From the NCBI RefSeq assembly GCF_028023875.1, contig NZ_JAQIPB010000003.1, positions 372,001 to 436,000 on the forward strand: a stretch of DNA of 64,000 bases. The letters run 5' to 3'. Origin of the DNA: Xenophilus arseniciresistens (lineage in GTDB: Bacteria; Pseudomonadota; Gammaproteobacteria; Burkholderiales; Burkholderiaceae_C). The notes beneath the pieces were generated by a model. It had not been told where the DNA came from. It searched no databases and saw nothing but the letters and a program-made list of their open reading frames with translations. Made by a program: the position numbers and the translations under genes. Below are positions 33,198 to 42,054 of this stretch, in pieces; positions within the stretch are counted from its first letter, which is position 1, and each line of letters starts with the position of its first letter.

Positions 33198-35786
33198 ATG
33201 GACATCATCCGCACCCGCGCGCTGCGCGGACCCAACCTGTGGAGCCGGCACACGGCCATCGAAACGGTCCTGTCCTGCAAGGGCAACGAGAACGTGATCG
33301 GGCAGCTGCCCGGCTTCGAGACCCGGCTGCGCGCGCTCTTCCCCTTCATCGGCGAACTGCACCCCACGGTGCTGGGCCAGCCGCTGGCGCTGGCGCATGT
33401 GCTGGAAAACGCCGCCATCGCGCTGCAGGTGCAGGCCGGCTGCCCGGTCGTGTTCGGCCACACCACGGCCACGCTGGAAGAAGGCGTGTACCAGGTGGTG
33501 GTGCAGTACACCGAGGAGGCCGTGGGCCGGCTGGCCGTGCAGCGCGCGGCCGAGCTGATCGCCGCCGCGCTGGCCCCTGAAGGCAGCGCGGCCACCTTCG
33601 ACGCCGCCGCCGTGGTGGCCGAGCTGCGCGAGCTGGACGAGGACGAGCGCCTGGGCCCGAGCACCGGTGCCATCGTCGAGGCCGCCGTGGCGCGCGGCAT
33701 TCCCTACCGCCGCCTCACGCGCGGCAGCCTGGTGCAGTTCGGCTGGGGCGCCAGGCAGCGCCGCATCCAGGCCGCCGAGGTGGACAGCACCAGCGGCGTG
33801 GCCGAATCCATCGCCCAGGACAAGGAGCTGACCAAGCAGCTGCTCAACGCCGCCGGCGTGCCGGTGCCGCTGGGCCGCCCGGTCAAGGACCTGGAAGACG
33901 GCTGGGCCGCCGCGCAGGAGATCGGCCTGCCCGTGGTCACCAAGCCGCAGGACGGCAACCAGGGCAAGGGCGTGACGGTCAACATCGGCTCGCGCGAGCA
34001 GTTCGATGCGGCCTATGCCTCCGCCGCCAAGTACGGCGAGGTGATGGTCGAGAAGTTCCTGCCGGGCTTCGACTTCCGCCTGCTGGTGGTGGGCGACAGG
34101 CTGGTGGCCGCCGCGCGGCGAGACCCGCCGCAGGTGATCGGCGACGGCGAGCGCACGGTGCGTGCGCTGGTCGACGAGGTCAACCTGGACCCGCGCCGCG
34201 GCGAGGGCCATGCGACCTCGCTGACCAAGATCCGGCTCGACGCCATCGCCATCGGCCGGCTCGAATCCCAAGGCCTCACGCCCGACAGCGTGCCCGCGCT
34301 GGGCCAGCGCGTGGTGCTGCGCAACAACGCCAACCTCTCCACCGGCGGCACGGCCACCGACGTGACCGACACCGTGCACCCCGACATCGCGGCCCGCGCC
34401 GTGGACGCCGCGCAGATGGTGGGCCTGCACATCTGCGGCGTGGACATGGTCTGCGAGAACGTGATCCGCCCGCTGGAAGAGCAGCACGGCGGCATCGTCG
34501 AAGTGAACGCCGCGCCCGGCCTGCGCATGCACATCAGCCCCTCCTTCGGCCGCGGCCGGCCGGTGGGCGAGGCCGTGATGGACCAGCTCTTCCCCCCGGG
34601 CGACCAGGGCCGCATCCCCGTGGTGGCCGTCACCGGCACCAACGGCAAGACCACCACCGCGCGCCTGATCAACCACCTGCTGGCCGCCAGCGGGCTGGTC
34701 ACGGGCATGACCAACACCGACGGCGTTTACGTGGACGGCCGCCAGACCGACAGCGGCGACTGCAGCGGCCCCAAGAGCGCGCGCAACGTGCTGCTGCACC
34801 CCGACGTGGAAGCGGCGGTGTTCGAGGTGGCGCGCGGCGGCATCCTGCGCGAAGGCCTGGGCTTTGACATGTGCAGCGTGGCCGTGGTGACCAACATCGG
34901 CGCCGGCGACCACCTGGGGCTGAACTACATCCACTCGGTGGAAGACCTGTCGGTGCTCAAGCGCGTGATCGTGCGCAACGTCTCGCCCGAGGGCTATGCC
35001 GTGCTCAACGCCGCGGACCCGCATGTGGCGGCCATGGCCAGCGTGGTCACGAGCGGCCCGGCACACGTCATCTACTTTGCCGCCGACCGCCAGTGCCCCG
35101 TGATGGCCACGCACCGCGCGCAGGGCCACCGCACGGTGTACGTGGACCGCGGCGAGGTGATCGCCGCCGAAGGTGCCTGGCGCGAGCGCGTGCCGCTGTC
35201 GGGCGTGCCCATCACGCGCGGCGGCACCCTGCCCTTCCAGGTCGAGAACGTGATGGCCGCCGTGGCCGCGGCCTGGGCCGTGGGCCTGGACTGGGACACC
35301 ATCCGCAGCGGCCTGGCCAGCTTCAAGAACGACGCCGCGGGCGTGCCCGGGCGCTTCAACATGATGCGCTTTCGCGGCGCCACGGTGATCGCCGACTACG
35401 GCCACAACACCGACGCGATGAAGGCCCTGGTGGCGGCCGTGGACACCCTGCCGGCCAAGCGCCGCTCGGTGGTCATCAGTGGCGCGGGCGACCGGCGCGA
35501 TTGCGACATCCGCGACCAGACGGCCATCCTCGGCGCCGCCTTCGACGACGTGATCCTCTACCAGGACGCCGCCCAGCGCGGCCGCGCCGACGGCGAAGTG
35601 ATCGCGCTGCTGCGCCAGGGCCTGGAGGGCGCCCAGCGCACGGCCGTGGTCGACGAGATCCGCGGCGAGTTCGTGGCCATCGATTCGGCGCTGGACCGCC
35701 TGCAGCCCGGCGACCTGACCCTGATCCTGGTCGACCAGGTGGACGAAGCGCTGGCCCATCTGGCACGCCGCATCGAGGCGGGCTGA
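33198..35786 (+). CDS. cphA: Cyanophycin synthetase CphA1
   Basis: An 862-residue enzyme making the storage polymer cyanophycin, a poly-aspartate backbone with arginine on each side chain. Three parts are visible: an N-terminal domain (IRTRALRGPNLWSRHT), an ATP-grasp domain (SIAQDKELTKQLLNAAGVPV; VTKPQDGNQGKGVTV; GGIVEVNAAPGLRMH) and a complete Mur-ligase-like domain. The latter has P-loop GTNGKTT (480-486), FEVARGGILREGLGF, and a C-terminal part with GVPGRFNMMRF and ADYGHNTDAM. The ATG at 33198 is preferred over 33165 by homology. It starts 16 bases after the CphA2-like gene, so the two are one operon. No cyanophycinase is in the window. Confidence 0.95.
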   Translation: MDIIRTRALRGPNLWSRHTAIETVLSCKGNENVIGQLPGFETRLRALFPFIGELHPTVLGQPLALAHVLENAAIALQVQAGCPVVFGHTTATLEEGVYQVVVQYTEEAVGRLAVQRAAELIAAALAPEGSAATFDAAAVVAELRELDEDERLGPSTGAIVEAAVARGIPYRRLTRGSLVQFGWGARQRRIQAAEVDSTSGVAESIAQDKELTKQLLNAAGVPVPLGRPVKDLEDGWAAAQEIGLPVVTKPQDGNQGKGVTVNIGSREQFDAAYASAAKYGEVMVEKFLPGFDFRLLVVGDRLVAAARRDPPQVIGDGERTVRALVDEVNLDPRRGEGHATSLTKIRLDAIAIGRLESQGLTPDSVPALGQRVVLRNNANLSTGGTATDVTDTVHPDIAARAVDAAQMVGLHICGVDMVCENVIRPLEEQHGGIVEVNAAPGLRMHISPSFGRGRPVGEAVMDQLFPPGDQGRIPVVAVTGTNGKTTTARLINHLLAASGLVTGMTNTDGVYVDGRQTDSGDCSGPKSARNVLLHPDVEAAVFEVARGGILREGLGFDMCSVAVVTNIGAGDHLGLNYIHSVEDLSVLKRVIVRNVSPEGYAVLNAADPHVAAMASVVTSGPAHVIYFAADRQCPVMATHRAQGHRTVYVDRGEVIAAEGAWRERVPLSGVPITRGGTLPFQVENVMAAVAAAWAVGLDWDTIRSGLASFKNDAAGVPGRFNMMRFRGATVIADYGHNTDAMKALVAAVDTLPAKRRSVVISGAGDRRDCDIRDQTAILGAAFDDVILYQDAAQRGRADGEVIALLRQGLEGAQRTAVVDEIRGEFVAIDSALDRLQPGDLTLILVDQVDEALAHLARRIEAG

Positions 35787-35993
35787 AGCGCCGCGGCGCG
35801 GGAACCGGGGGCCGTGGGCGCGTCGGAAAGCGCTCACAGCCTGTAGGCTCCCGCACCTCGACGGTCGGGGCAGCACTCCCACACCGGCCCCTCGGGCGGC
35901 CCCGGACACTGAAGGTTGCCAAACATCGGGCAAGCGGCGCCCGTCTGCGTGATGGAGCGTGATGGACCGCCGCAACCCGCAAGGAGTCTGTGC

Positions 35994-36398
35994 ATGCATT
36001 CCAGAAAACTGCCGTCCCCTCCCGCCACCTCGCTGACCTTTTTGGCACGCGCCGGCCTGCTGGCGCTTGCGCTGGGCAGTGGCGCCGCCGCCATGGCCCA
36101 GGCGCCTTCCACCGCGCATTGCGATGGCGTGCAACAGGACCGCGCGGCCTGCCTGCGCGAGGCGGGCGCGGCACGCCAGGAGGCCCAGCGCGGCGGGCTC
36201 AGCACGCCCGCGGGCGCCACGGTCGATGCCAATGCACTGGCGCGCTGCCAGGCCCAGCCTGCCGCGGATCGTGCCGCCTGCGAGGCCCGCGTGCGCGGCA
36301 CCGGCGCCACCAGCACCGAAGGCAGCGTGATGGGCGGCGGCGTGATCCGCGAAACCGTCACCCCCCTGCCGGCCACGCAGCCGGGCGCGCCGCGCTGA
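35994..36398 (+). CDS. Small secreted paired-cysteine protein, paralogue 1
   Basis: A 134-residue protein I do not recognise. It has a signal peptide (hydrophobic AGLLALALGSGAAAMAQA) and a mature part with four cysteines in two pairs, C-x9-C (CDGVQQDRAAC) and C-x10-C (CQAQPAADRAAC). These flank a helix-like LREAGAARQEAQRGG, and GSVMGGGVIRETVT follows near the end. The ATG at 35994 follows AAGGAG (35981-35986). The next gene encodes a clear paralogue. The cysteine spacing suggests an alpha-hairpin held by two disulfides in the periplasm. Function unknown. Confidence 0.8.
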   Translation: MHSRKLPSPPATSLTFLARAGLLALALGSGAAAMAQAPSTAHCDGVQQDRAACLREAGAARQEAQRGGLSTPAGATVDANALARCQAQPAADRAACEARVRGTGATSTEGSVMGGGVIRETVTPLPATQPGAPR

Positions 36399-36552
36399 GC
36401 CTGGCGCTGAGCCCGGGTTTCCCGGCGCTGGCCGCCATTGCAGCGGCGCCAGCACCCGCCCGCCAGGGCGCGCGGTACACCGCGGTACGCCACCGTCCTG
36501 GCCTTTCGCCCCGGATCGATGTCCTGACGCTGCATCCACTCAAGGAGAAAGC

Positions 36553-37035
36553 ATGTTGAAGAACAAGAACACCCCTTCCTTCCTGCGCCTGACCCTGGGC
36601 CTGGGCGTCGCGGGCCTGATGGCCGTGCCGGCGCTGGCGCAAAGCACCGCGGCTGCCGGCAGCCAGCGCACCTACCAGGAAGAGCGCGCAATGTGCGCCC
36701 ACCTGCCGCAGGACCCGGCCGCCTGCGCGCGTGAGGCCGGCGCTGCGCGCCAGGCGGCGCGCCAGGGCCAGCTCACCAGCGCGCCCGACTACACCGCCAA
36801 TGCGCTGGCGCGCTGCGCCGTGCATCCGCCGGTCGAACGCACGGCCTGCGAGGCGCGCGTCACCGGCGCGGGCCAGAGCAGCGTGCAGGGCAGCGTGATG
36901 GGCGGTGGCCTCATCCGCGAAGCCGTGACCACGGTCGTGATGCCGGCACCCGCGGCCGCGCCGCAGGGCGCCATGCCCGCGCCCGTGCCCATGCCGCGGC
37001 CCGTGGAGGCTGTGCCGCGCCCCATGCCGCGCTGA
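36553..37035 (+). CDS. Small secreted paired-cysteine protein, paralogue 2
   Basis: A 160-residue paralogue of the preceding gene. It has a signal peptide (VAGLMAVPALAQ), cysteine pairs C-x9-C (CAHLPQDPAAC) and C-x10-C (CAVHPPVERTAC), the shared REAGAARQAARQG, NALARC, ACEARVTGAGQS and GSVMGGGLIREAVT, and a Pro/Met/Ala-rich tail missing from paralogue 1. AAGGAG lies eight bases before the ATG. A strong terminator follows at 37073. Likely exported and disulfide-bonded; function unknown. Confidence 0.82.
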   Translation: MLKNKNTPSFLRLTLGLGVAGLMAVPALAQSTAAAGSQRTYQEERAMCAHLPQDPAACAREAGAARQAARQGQLTSAPDYTANALARCAVHPPVERTACEARVTGAGQSSVQGSVMGGGLIREAVTTVVMPAPAAAPQGAMPAPVPMPRPVEAVPRPMPR

Positions 37036-37072
37036 TGCGGCGGGCGCCATGCGCGCGCCGCCTTCGGCAACA

Positions 37073-37107
37073 AGCCGCACGGCCCTTGCAGGCCGCGCGG
37101 CTTTTTT
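37073..37107 (+). terminator. Intrinsic terminator after the paired-cysteine genes
   Basis: AGCCG-cac-GGCC pairs with GGCC-gcg-CGGCT around the loop CTTGCA and is followed by a run of T (CTTTTTTG). Confidence 0.85.
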
Positions 37108-37211
37108 GCGCCGGAAGTTGCGGCGGGGGGTCCGCCGCGGCCTAAAGTGCTGTCGCGCATCAGCCCATCAGCGCATCGGCCCTTGCCCCCATTGATCCGC
37201 CTGCGAAGCCC

Positions 37212-38603
37212 ATGAACTCCGTCGCCCCGCCCACCGAAAGCCGCCTGCCCACCGACGCACTGGGCAACCCCGGCACCGTCACCGATGCACTCAGCCGGCG
37301 CCTGGTCGACGATTTCGTGCTCGGCTTCATCGCCTGCGAAGCCCGCGCCGCCAACCTGGCCGTGCAGGCGCATGCGGACGAGCACCCCTATGTGCAGGCC
37401 TGCCACGCGGCGCTGCAGATGTTTGCGGAAAGCGCCTCGGCCGCGGCCAGCGCCCGCCCCCACATCGCCCGCGCCGCGGCGCAGGCGCACCTGGCCCATC
37501 CGCGCGAGCAGCGCTTCATCGCCGCCGTCGCGGCCTGGGTGAACGGCGACCTGCGCACCGCCATCGGCCTGCATGAGGCGCAGGCGCGCGAGTACCCGCG
37601 CGACCTGGCCTCGCTCAAGCTGGGCCAGTACCACTGCTTCAACCTGGGCGATTGCGCCGGCATGCTGCGCCTGGCGTTGGCCGCCGCGCCCCACGCCGCC
37701 GACGTGCCGCAGATGCACGGCATGCTGGCCTTCGGCTACGAGCAGTGCCACCTGATGCGCCAGGCCGAAGCCAGCGCGCGCCAGGCCATCGCCATGCAGC
37801 GCAAGGAGCCCTGGGCGCACCACGCGCTGGCCCATGTGATGCTGACCGAAGGCCGGCTGCGCGAGGGCCTCGCCTTCATGCAGGACGTGAGCGAAACCTG
37901 GACGGACCTGAACTCCTTCATGCTCACACACAACTGGTGGCACCTGGCGCTGTTCCTGATCGACCTGGGCCGGGCCGACGAGGCGCTGGCCGTGCACGAC
38001 ACGCACTGCTGGGGCGTGGTCAGGGACTATTCGCAGGACCAGATCGGCGCCGTGTCGCTGCTGGCGCGGCTGGAGCTGGCGGGCGTGGACGTGGGCGCGC
38101 GCTGGCAGGCGCTGGCGCCCTGGCTGGCGCCGCGCACGCAGGACCATGTGCTGCCCTTCCTCGACCTGCAGTACCTCTACGGCCTGGCCCGCGCCGGACG
38201 GCCCGAGGCCGACACGCTGCTCGCGCACATCGAGGCCCATGCCCCGCGTGCGCCAGAGGCCACGCGCGCCGCCTGGCAGCGCGTGTGCGTGCCCGCCGCC
38301 CACGGCCTGCTGGCCCATGCGCGCGGCCGGCACGCGCAGGCCGCGCAGGCGCTGGGCCAGGCGCTGCCGCGCATGATCGAGATCGGCGGCAGCCATGCCC
38401 AGCGCGACCTGTTCGGCCAGGTCTGGCTCGACGCACTCGTGCGCAGCGCCAGCCCCTGGGCCCTGGCCACGGCGCAGGACCTGCTGCAGCAGCAGGCCAA
38501 CGGCCAGCCCGAATCGCTGCGCCTGCGCGCGCAACTGCGCACCGTGTATGCCGCGCTGGGCCTGCCGACGGCCCTCGCAACGGCGGCATCCGGCCCAGCC
38601 TGA
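37212..38603 (+). CDS. TTC38-like tetratricopeptide protein
   Basis: A 463-residue soluble helical repeat protein resembling the TTC38 family. Segments such as HPREQRFIAAVAAWVNGDL, YPRDLASLKLGQYHCFNLGD, PWAHHALAHVMLTEGRLREG and the highly characteristic LTHNWWHLALFLIDLGRADEAL match that family's pattern. The His-Asn-Trp-Trp-His region is unusually conserved for a TPR protein, which may mark a catalytic or metal site rather than simple scaffolding (inference). No signal peptide. It is a monocistronic gene between a terminator and a hydrolase gene 58 bases downstream. Confidence 0.78.
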   Translation: MNSVAPPTESRLPTDALGNPGTVTDALSRRLVDDFVLGFIACEARAANLAVQAHADEHPYVQACHAALQMFAESASAAASARPHIARAAAQAHLAHPREQRFIAAVAAWVNGDLRTAIGLHEAQAREYPRDLASLKLGQYHCFNLGDCAGMLRLALAAAPHAADVPQMHGMLAFGYEQCHLMRQAEASARQAIAMQRKEPWAHHALAHVMLTEGRLREGLAFMQDVSETWTDLNSFMLTHNWWHLALFLIDLGRADEALAVHDTHCWGVVRDYSQDQIGAVSLLARLELAGVDVGARWQALAPWLAPRTQDHVLPFLDLQYLYGLARAGRPEADTLLAHIEAHAPRAPEATRAAWQRVCVPAAHGLLAHARGRHAQAAQALGQALPRMIEIGGSHAQRDLFGQVWLDALVRSASPWALATAQDLLQQQANGQPESLRLRAQLRTVYAALGLPTALATAASGPA

Positions 38604-38661
38604 TTGCTGCCAGCGCGCGCAGGCGACTGCGCCCGCGCGAGCGCGTGGCGATACTGCCCCG

Positions 38662-39582
38662 ATGAGCGCCCTGCATTCCGAAGCCACCGCCCACGCCGAC
38701 TACCGCCGCCGCCAGTTCCACCTGGGCAGCCCCGCGCAGCCGGGCACCATGGCGGCCCTGGCTTTCGGCCCCGAATCGCGGCCGGTCGATCTGGTCTTTG
38801 CGCATGCCAACGGCTTCAACGCCATGACCTACCGCCGGCTGCTGGCACCGCTGGGCGCGGCCGGCTGGCATGTGCTGGCCATCGACCAGCGCGGCCATGG
38901 CCGCTCGCAGTTGGCGGCCGACCCCGACCCGGTCCCCCACAGCTGGCTGCGCTACCGCGACGACCTGCTGGCGCTGTTCGAGCAGCTGGGCGGTGCGCCG
39001 CGTGTGCTGGCCGGCCATTCGATGGGCGGCACGGCCAGCCTGCTGGCCAGCGCCAGCCTGCGCGAGCGCGGCGCGCGCGTGCCGTCGCTGGTTCTTTTCG
39101 ACCCCGTGCTGATGCCCGCCGGCGCCGACGAACAGGGCGACCTGGACTGGACCGCGCCCGAGCACTCACCGCTGGTGCGCGGGGCGCTGCGCCGCAACGA
39201 CCGTTTCGACAGCCCCGAAGCCGCGCTGGCCAGTTACCGCGGACGTGGCGCCTTCAAGACCTGGCCCGAGGCCGTGATCGCCGACTACCTGGAAGACGGC
39301 CTGCTGCCGCAGCCCGACGGCAGCTGGCGCCTGAGCTGCGCCCCGGCCTGGGAAGCTGCCAACTTCATCCGCGCCCACCGAAGCGGCCTGCCCGCAGCCA
39401 TGGCGGCCCAGGCCGGCCCTTTGCGGGTGCTGCGGGCCGAGATCGAGACCACCGCCCCCTGGACGCACTGGCCCGCGCAGGCCCGCGTGCAGACGGTGCA
39501 GGGCAGCACGCATTTCCTGCCGATGGAGTTTGCCGAGCAGGCCCGCGCCGCGCTGCAGCAGGCGCTGGCTGGCGACGACTGA
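38662..39582 (+). CDS. Alpha/beta hydrolase
   Basis: A 306-residue hydrolase with the family order: FAHANGFNAMTYRRL (oxyanion region), IDQRGHGRSQ, nucleophile elbow GHSMGG (Ser120), and a catalytic His in QGSTHFLPMEF near the end. A FDPVLMP strand follows the nucleophile. Substrate unknown; esterase or epoxide-hydrolase-like relatives are possible. The ATG at 38662 is used because everything further upstream in frame lies inside the TTC38-like gene. Confidence 0.85.
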   Translation: MSALHSEATAHADYRRRQFHLGSPAQPGTMAALAFGPESRPVDLVFAHANGFNAMTYRRLLAPLGAAGWHVLAIDQRGHGRSQLAADPDPVPHSWLRYRDDLLALFEQLGGAPRVLAGHSMGGTASLLASASLRERGARVPSLVLFDPVLMPAGADEQGDLDWTAPEHSPLVRGALRRNDRFDSPEAALASYRGRGAFKTWPEAVIADYLEDGLLPQPDGSWRLSCAPAWEAANFIRAHRSGLPAAMAAQAGPLRVLRAEIETTAPWTHWPAQARVQTVQGSTHFLPMEFAEQARAALQQALAGDD

Positions 39583-39667
39583 AAGGCAAGAGCCGGCGCA
39601 GACCGCAGCGCCTGCGCCGCGCGCTTCTACACTGCCGGGCTTTTCACGCCGCCCCCGCCTGCCAGAC

Positions 39668-40303
39668 ATGCAACGCCGCCCCCTGCTTCATGCCCTTGCC
39701 CTCGGCCCCGCCCTGGCCCTGCTGGCCGCCTGCGGGCGCAAGTCCAAGGCCGCCGCGCTGCCGGCCGGCGCCGCGGTGCTGGCCCTGGGCGACAGCCTCA
39801 CGGCCGGCTACGGCGCCGCGCCGGGCCAGGGCTGGCCTGAGCAGCTGGCCGGCCTCACGGGCTGGCAGGTGGTCAATGAAGGCGTGAATGGCGACACCTC
39901 CGAAGGCGCGCTGCAACGCCTGGCCCCGCTGCTGCAGGCGCAGCGCTTCGACGCGATCCTGATCGGCATCGGCGGCAACGACATGCTGCGCGGCGTGGAC
40001 GCTGCCCAGACCGAGCGCAACCTGCGCGCCATCGTCGATGCGGCGCGCGCCCAGAGCACGCATGTGGCGCTGCTGGCCACGCCGGCCCCCGATGCGCTGC
40101 GCGCCGCGGCCGGCCTGCTGGGCGACGCGCCCTTCTACGCGAGCGTGGCGCAGCAGACGCAGGCGCTGCTGCTGCCGGGCATCTACGCCAAGGTGCTGTC
40201 CGACCGCGCGCTGCGCTCGGACCCGATCCATGCCAATGCGGCCGGCTATGCGCGCATCGCGCAGGCGCTGGCCGAGGCACTGAAGGACGCGGGTTGGCGC
40301 TGA
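39668..40303 (+). CDS. SGNH/GDSL arylesterase of the TesA type, lipoprotein
   Basis: A 211-residue lipase/esterase. Block I GDSLTAGYG supplies the catalytic Ser, block III IGGNDMLRG the Asn, and SDPIHANAAGY near the end the Asp/His pair. The N-terminus (LALGPALALLAAC) has a lipobox LAAC, so the mature protein is probably lipid-anchored, unlike soluble periplasmic TesA of E. coli. The reaction is hydrolysis of short acyl or aryl esters and thioesters. Its end overlaps the next small gene. Confidence 0.88.
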   Translation: MQRRPLLHALALGPALALLAACGRKSKAAALPAGAAVLALGDSLTAGYGAAPGQGWPEQLAGLTGWQVVNEGVNGDTSEGALQRLAPLLQAQRFDAILIGIGGNDMLRGVDAAQTERNLRAIVDAARAQSTHVALLATPAPDALRAAAGLLGDAPFYASVAQQTQALLLPGIYAKVLSDRALRSDPIHANAAGYARIAQALAEALKDAGWR

Positions 40304-40539
40304 CGCCGATCCAGGCCGCGATGGCGCAGCAGGCCGGCCCGGCCCTGCAGGAGGCGCGCGCGGCCTTTGCCCTGTGGCAGGCCCGCGCCGCGCAGGCCGG
40401 CGAGCAGCTGCGCCCACCGCCGCCGGAGCCCGAGGGCTGCTGCGGCCGCGGCTGCAACGGCTGCGTGTGGGAAGGTTTCTATGCCGCGGCGCAGTACTGG
40501 TGCGAGGAAGCGCAGCTGCGGCTGGACGCAGACGCCTAG
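40294..40539 (+). CDS. Oxidoreductase-like domain small cysteine protein
   Basis: An 81-residue protein with the short PF09791-type signature PPPPEPEGCCGRGCNGCVWE, four cysteines in CC-x3-C-x2-C, likely a metal or redox centre. A TTG start at 40294 is chosen because GAAGGA (40282-40287) lies six bases before it and couples the gene to the esterase by overlap. The ATG at 40321 would give 72 residues but has no ribosome site. Role unknown. Confidence 0.72.
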   Translation: MALTPIQAAMAQQAGPALQEARAAFALWQARAAQAGEQLRPPPPEPEGCCGRGCNGCVWEGFYAAAQYWCEEAQLRLDADA

Positions 40540-41234
40540 CGCGCGTCCTTGGCTAGGTGCCGCCGCTGGTCGTAGGTGGGCTGCGGCGCCAGCCCCAGCA
40601 GGTGTGCCGTGTCGGCCCAGTCCAGGATCTGCAGCGCCTGCGGCTGCTGTGCATCGGCAATGCGGATGCGGTTGATGCCCGCATTGGGAATGTCGCTCTG
40701 GCGCGGGCCGTCCAGCCCCAGCGCGTGCGCGGTGCGCCACACCATGTCCAGGAAGCCGCCGTGGGTGACCACCAGCACCGTCCGGCCCGCGTGCTCGCGC
40801 GCGATGGACGAGAGCGCCGCCATGGCACGGGCGTGGAACTCGCGCGTGCTTTCGCCGCCGGGCATGCCGCGGTCGGCCTTGAACTGCAGCCACTCCTCCC
40901 ACGCGCGCGGGTGGTGGGCCTGGATTTCCTCGGCCCGCATGCCTTCGACCACACCGAAGTTCTGCTCGCGCAGGGTCACCGTGGTCTGCACCGGCAGGCC
41001 CAGCTGCTGCGCGGCCGGCGCCGTGGTCTGCTGCGTGCGCATCAGGTCGCTACAGATGATGTGATGCACCTGCTCGCCCTTCATGCGCAGGCCCAGGCGG
41101 CGGGCCTGCTCGTGGCCCATGTCGTTCAGCGGCACGTCGATGTGGCCCTGGAAGCGCAGCTCGCGGTTCCAGTCGGTCTCGCCATGGCGGATGAGGATGA
41201 GGTCGGTGGGGGCGGAGGAAGAGGATGTGGTCAT
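40536..41234 (-). CDS. Histidine phosphatase (phosphoglycerate mutase-like)
   Basis: A 232-residue member of the histidine phosphatase superfamily. The phosphorylated His is His17 in LIRHGETDWN. Other conserved parts are CSDLMRTQQTTAP, the acidic LREQNFGVVEGM and VVTHGGFLDMVWR with the second His. Annotated relatives are called GpmB-like; many are broad phosphatases, so mutase activity is uncertain. The start could also be the ATG at 41258. Convergent with the preceding small gene, overlapping 4 bases. Confidence 0.9.
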   Translation of the reverse strand: MTTSSSSAPTDLILIRHGETDWNRELRFQGHIDVPLNDMGHEQARRLGLRMKGEQVHHIICSDLMRTQQTTAPAAQQLGLPVQTTVTLREQNFGVVEGMRAEEIQAHHPRAWEEWLQFKADRGMPGGESTREFHARAMAALSSIAREHAGRTVLVVTHGGFLDMVWRTAHALGLDGPRQSDIPNAGINRIRIADAQQPQALQILDWADTAHLLGLAPQPTYDQRRHLAKDAR

Positions 41235-41343
41235 GGCTTGGGAAGGCATTGTGCCCATCGCTCATCGCACCCATGTGTCGCAGGCTTTTGCCCTCGGCTC
41301 CTGCGCCGAAGCGCCGGGCGCGCCCGGCATGCAGAATGCCGCG

Positions 41344-42054
41344 ATGCCCCAACTCGTTCTTCTGCCCGGCCTTGCCTGCGACGCCCGCCTGTGGGAAGCG
41401 CAATGGCCGGTGCTTCCCGCCGCCCTGGACCCCGTCGTCAGCGATGCCAGCACCCGCTTCGACAGCATCGAGGAGATGGCCGCCGCCGTGCTGCGCGAGC
41501 ACCCCGGCCCGCTGGTGCTGTGCGGCGCCTCGATGGGCGGCATGGTCGCCATGGAATGCATGCGCCAGGCGCCCGGGCGCATCGCGGGCGTGGCCCTGCT
41601 GGGCACCTCGGCCGCGCCTGAATCGCCGCAGACCCACCAGCTGCGCAGCCAGGCCATCGAGGTCTTCGCGCGCGGCCCGGCGGCGCTGCGGGAGCTGATC
41701 GAGCTCAACGTGATGTTCGCCTTCCACAGCGCGCAGTTGCCCGACCGCGCGCTGACCCGCCGCTATGTGGACCGCGTGGTCGAGGCCGGGGCCGAGCAGC
41801 TGATCCGCCAGAACCGCGCCGTGATGAAGCGCCCCGACGCGCGGGCGCACCTGGGCCGCTACAAGGGCCCGGTGCTGCTGGTGTGCGGCGAGGGCGATGC
41901 GCTCACCCCGCCCGAATCCATGCGCGAGATTGCCGCCCTGCTGCCGCAGGCGCAGCTGCACTGGCTGCACGACTGCGGCCACATGCTCACGATGGAAAAG
42001 CCCGCCGAACTGAACGCGCTGCTGGGCGACTGGCTGCGGCAGTTCGCTACATGA
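41344..42054 (+). CDS. Alpha/beta hydrolase
   Basis: A 236-residue hydrolase with no extra cap domain apparent beyond about residues 105-160. It opens MPQLVLLPGLACDARLW. The nucleophile elbow is CGASMGG (Ser63) and the catalytic His lies in DCGHMLTMEKP. An in-frame ATG at 41329 would add five residues; neither start has a clear ribosome site. It overlaps the convergent dctM gene by 8 bases. Substrate unknown. Confidence 0.84.
   Translation: MPQLVLLPGLACDARLWEAQWPVLPAALDPVVSDASTRFDSIEEMAAAVLREHPGPLVLCGASMGGMVAMECMRQAPGRIAGVALLGTSAAPESPQTHQLRSQAIEVFARGPAALRELIELNVMFAFHSAQLPDRALTRRYVDRVVEAGAEQLIRQNRAVMKRPDARAHLGRYKGPVLLVCGEGDALTPPESMREIAALLPQAQLHWLHDCGHMLTMEKPAELNALLGDWLRQFAT

Noticed and set aside
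30818-36539. Very long open frames on the minus strand opposite the two cphA genes (about 960 and 1145 codons)
   Set aside because: They are antisense shadows of high-GC genes, with His/Ala/Arg/Gly-rich content and no recognisable domain. The plus-strand frames encode clear CphA proteins.
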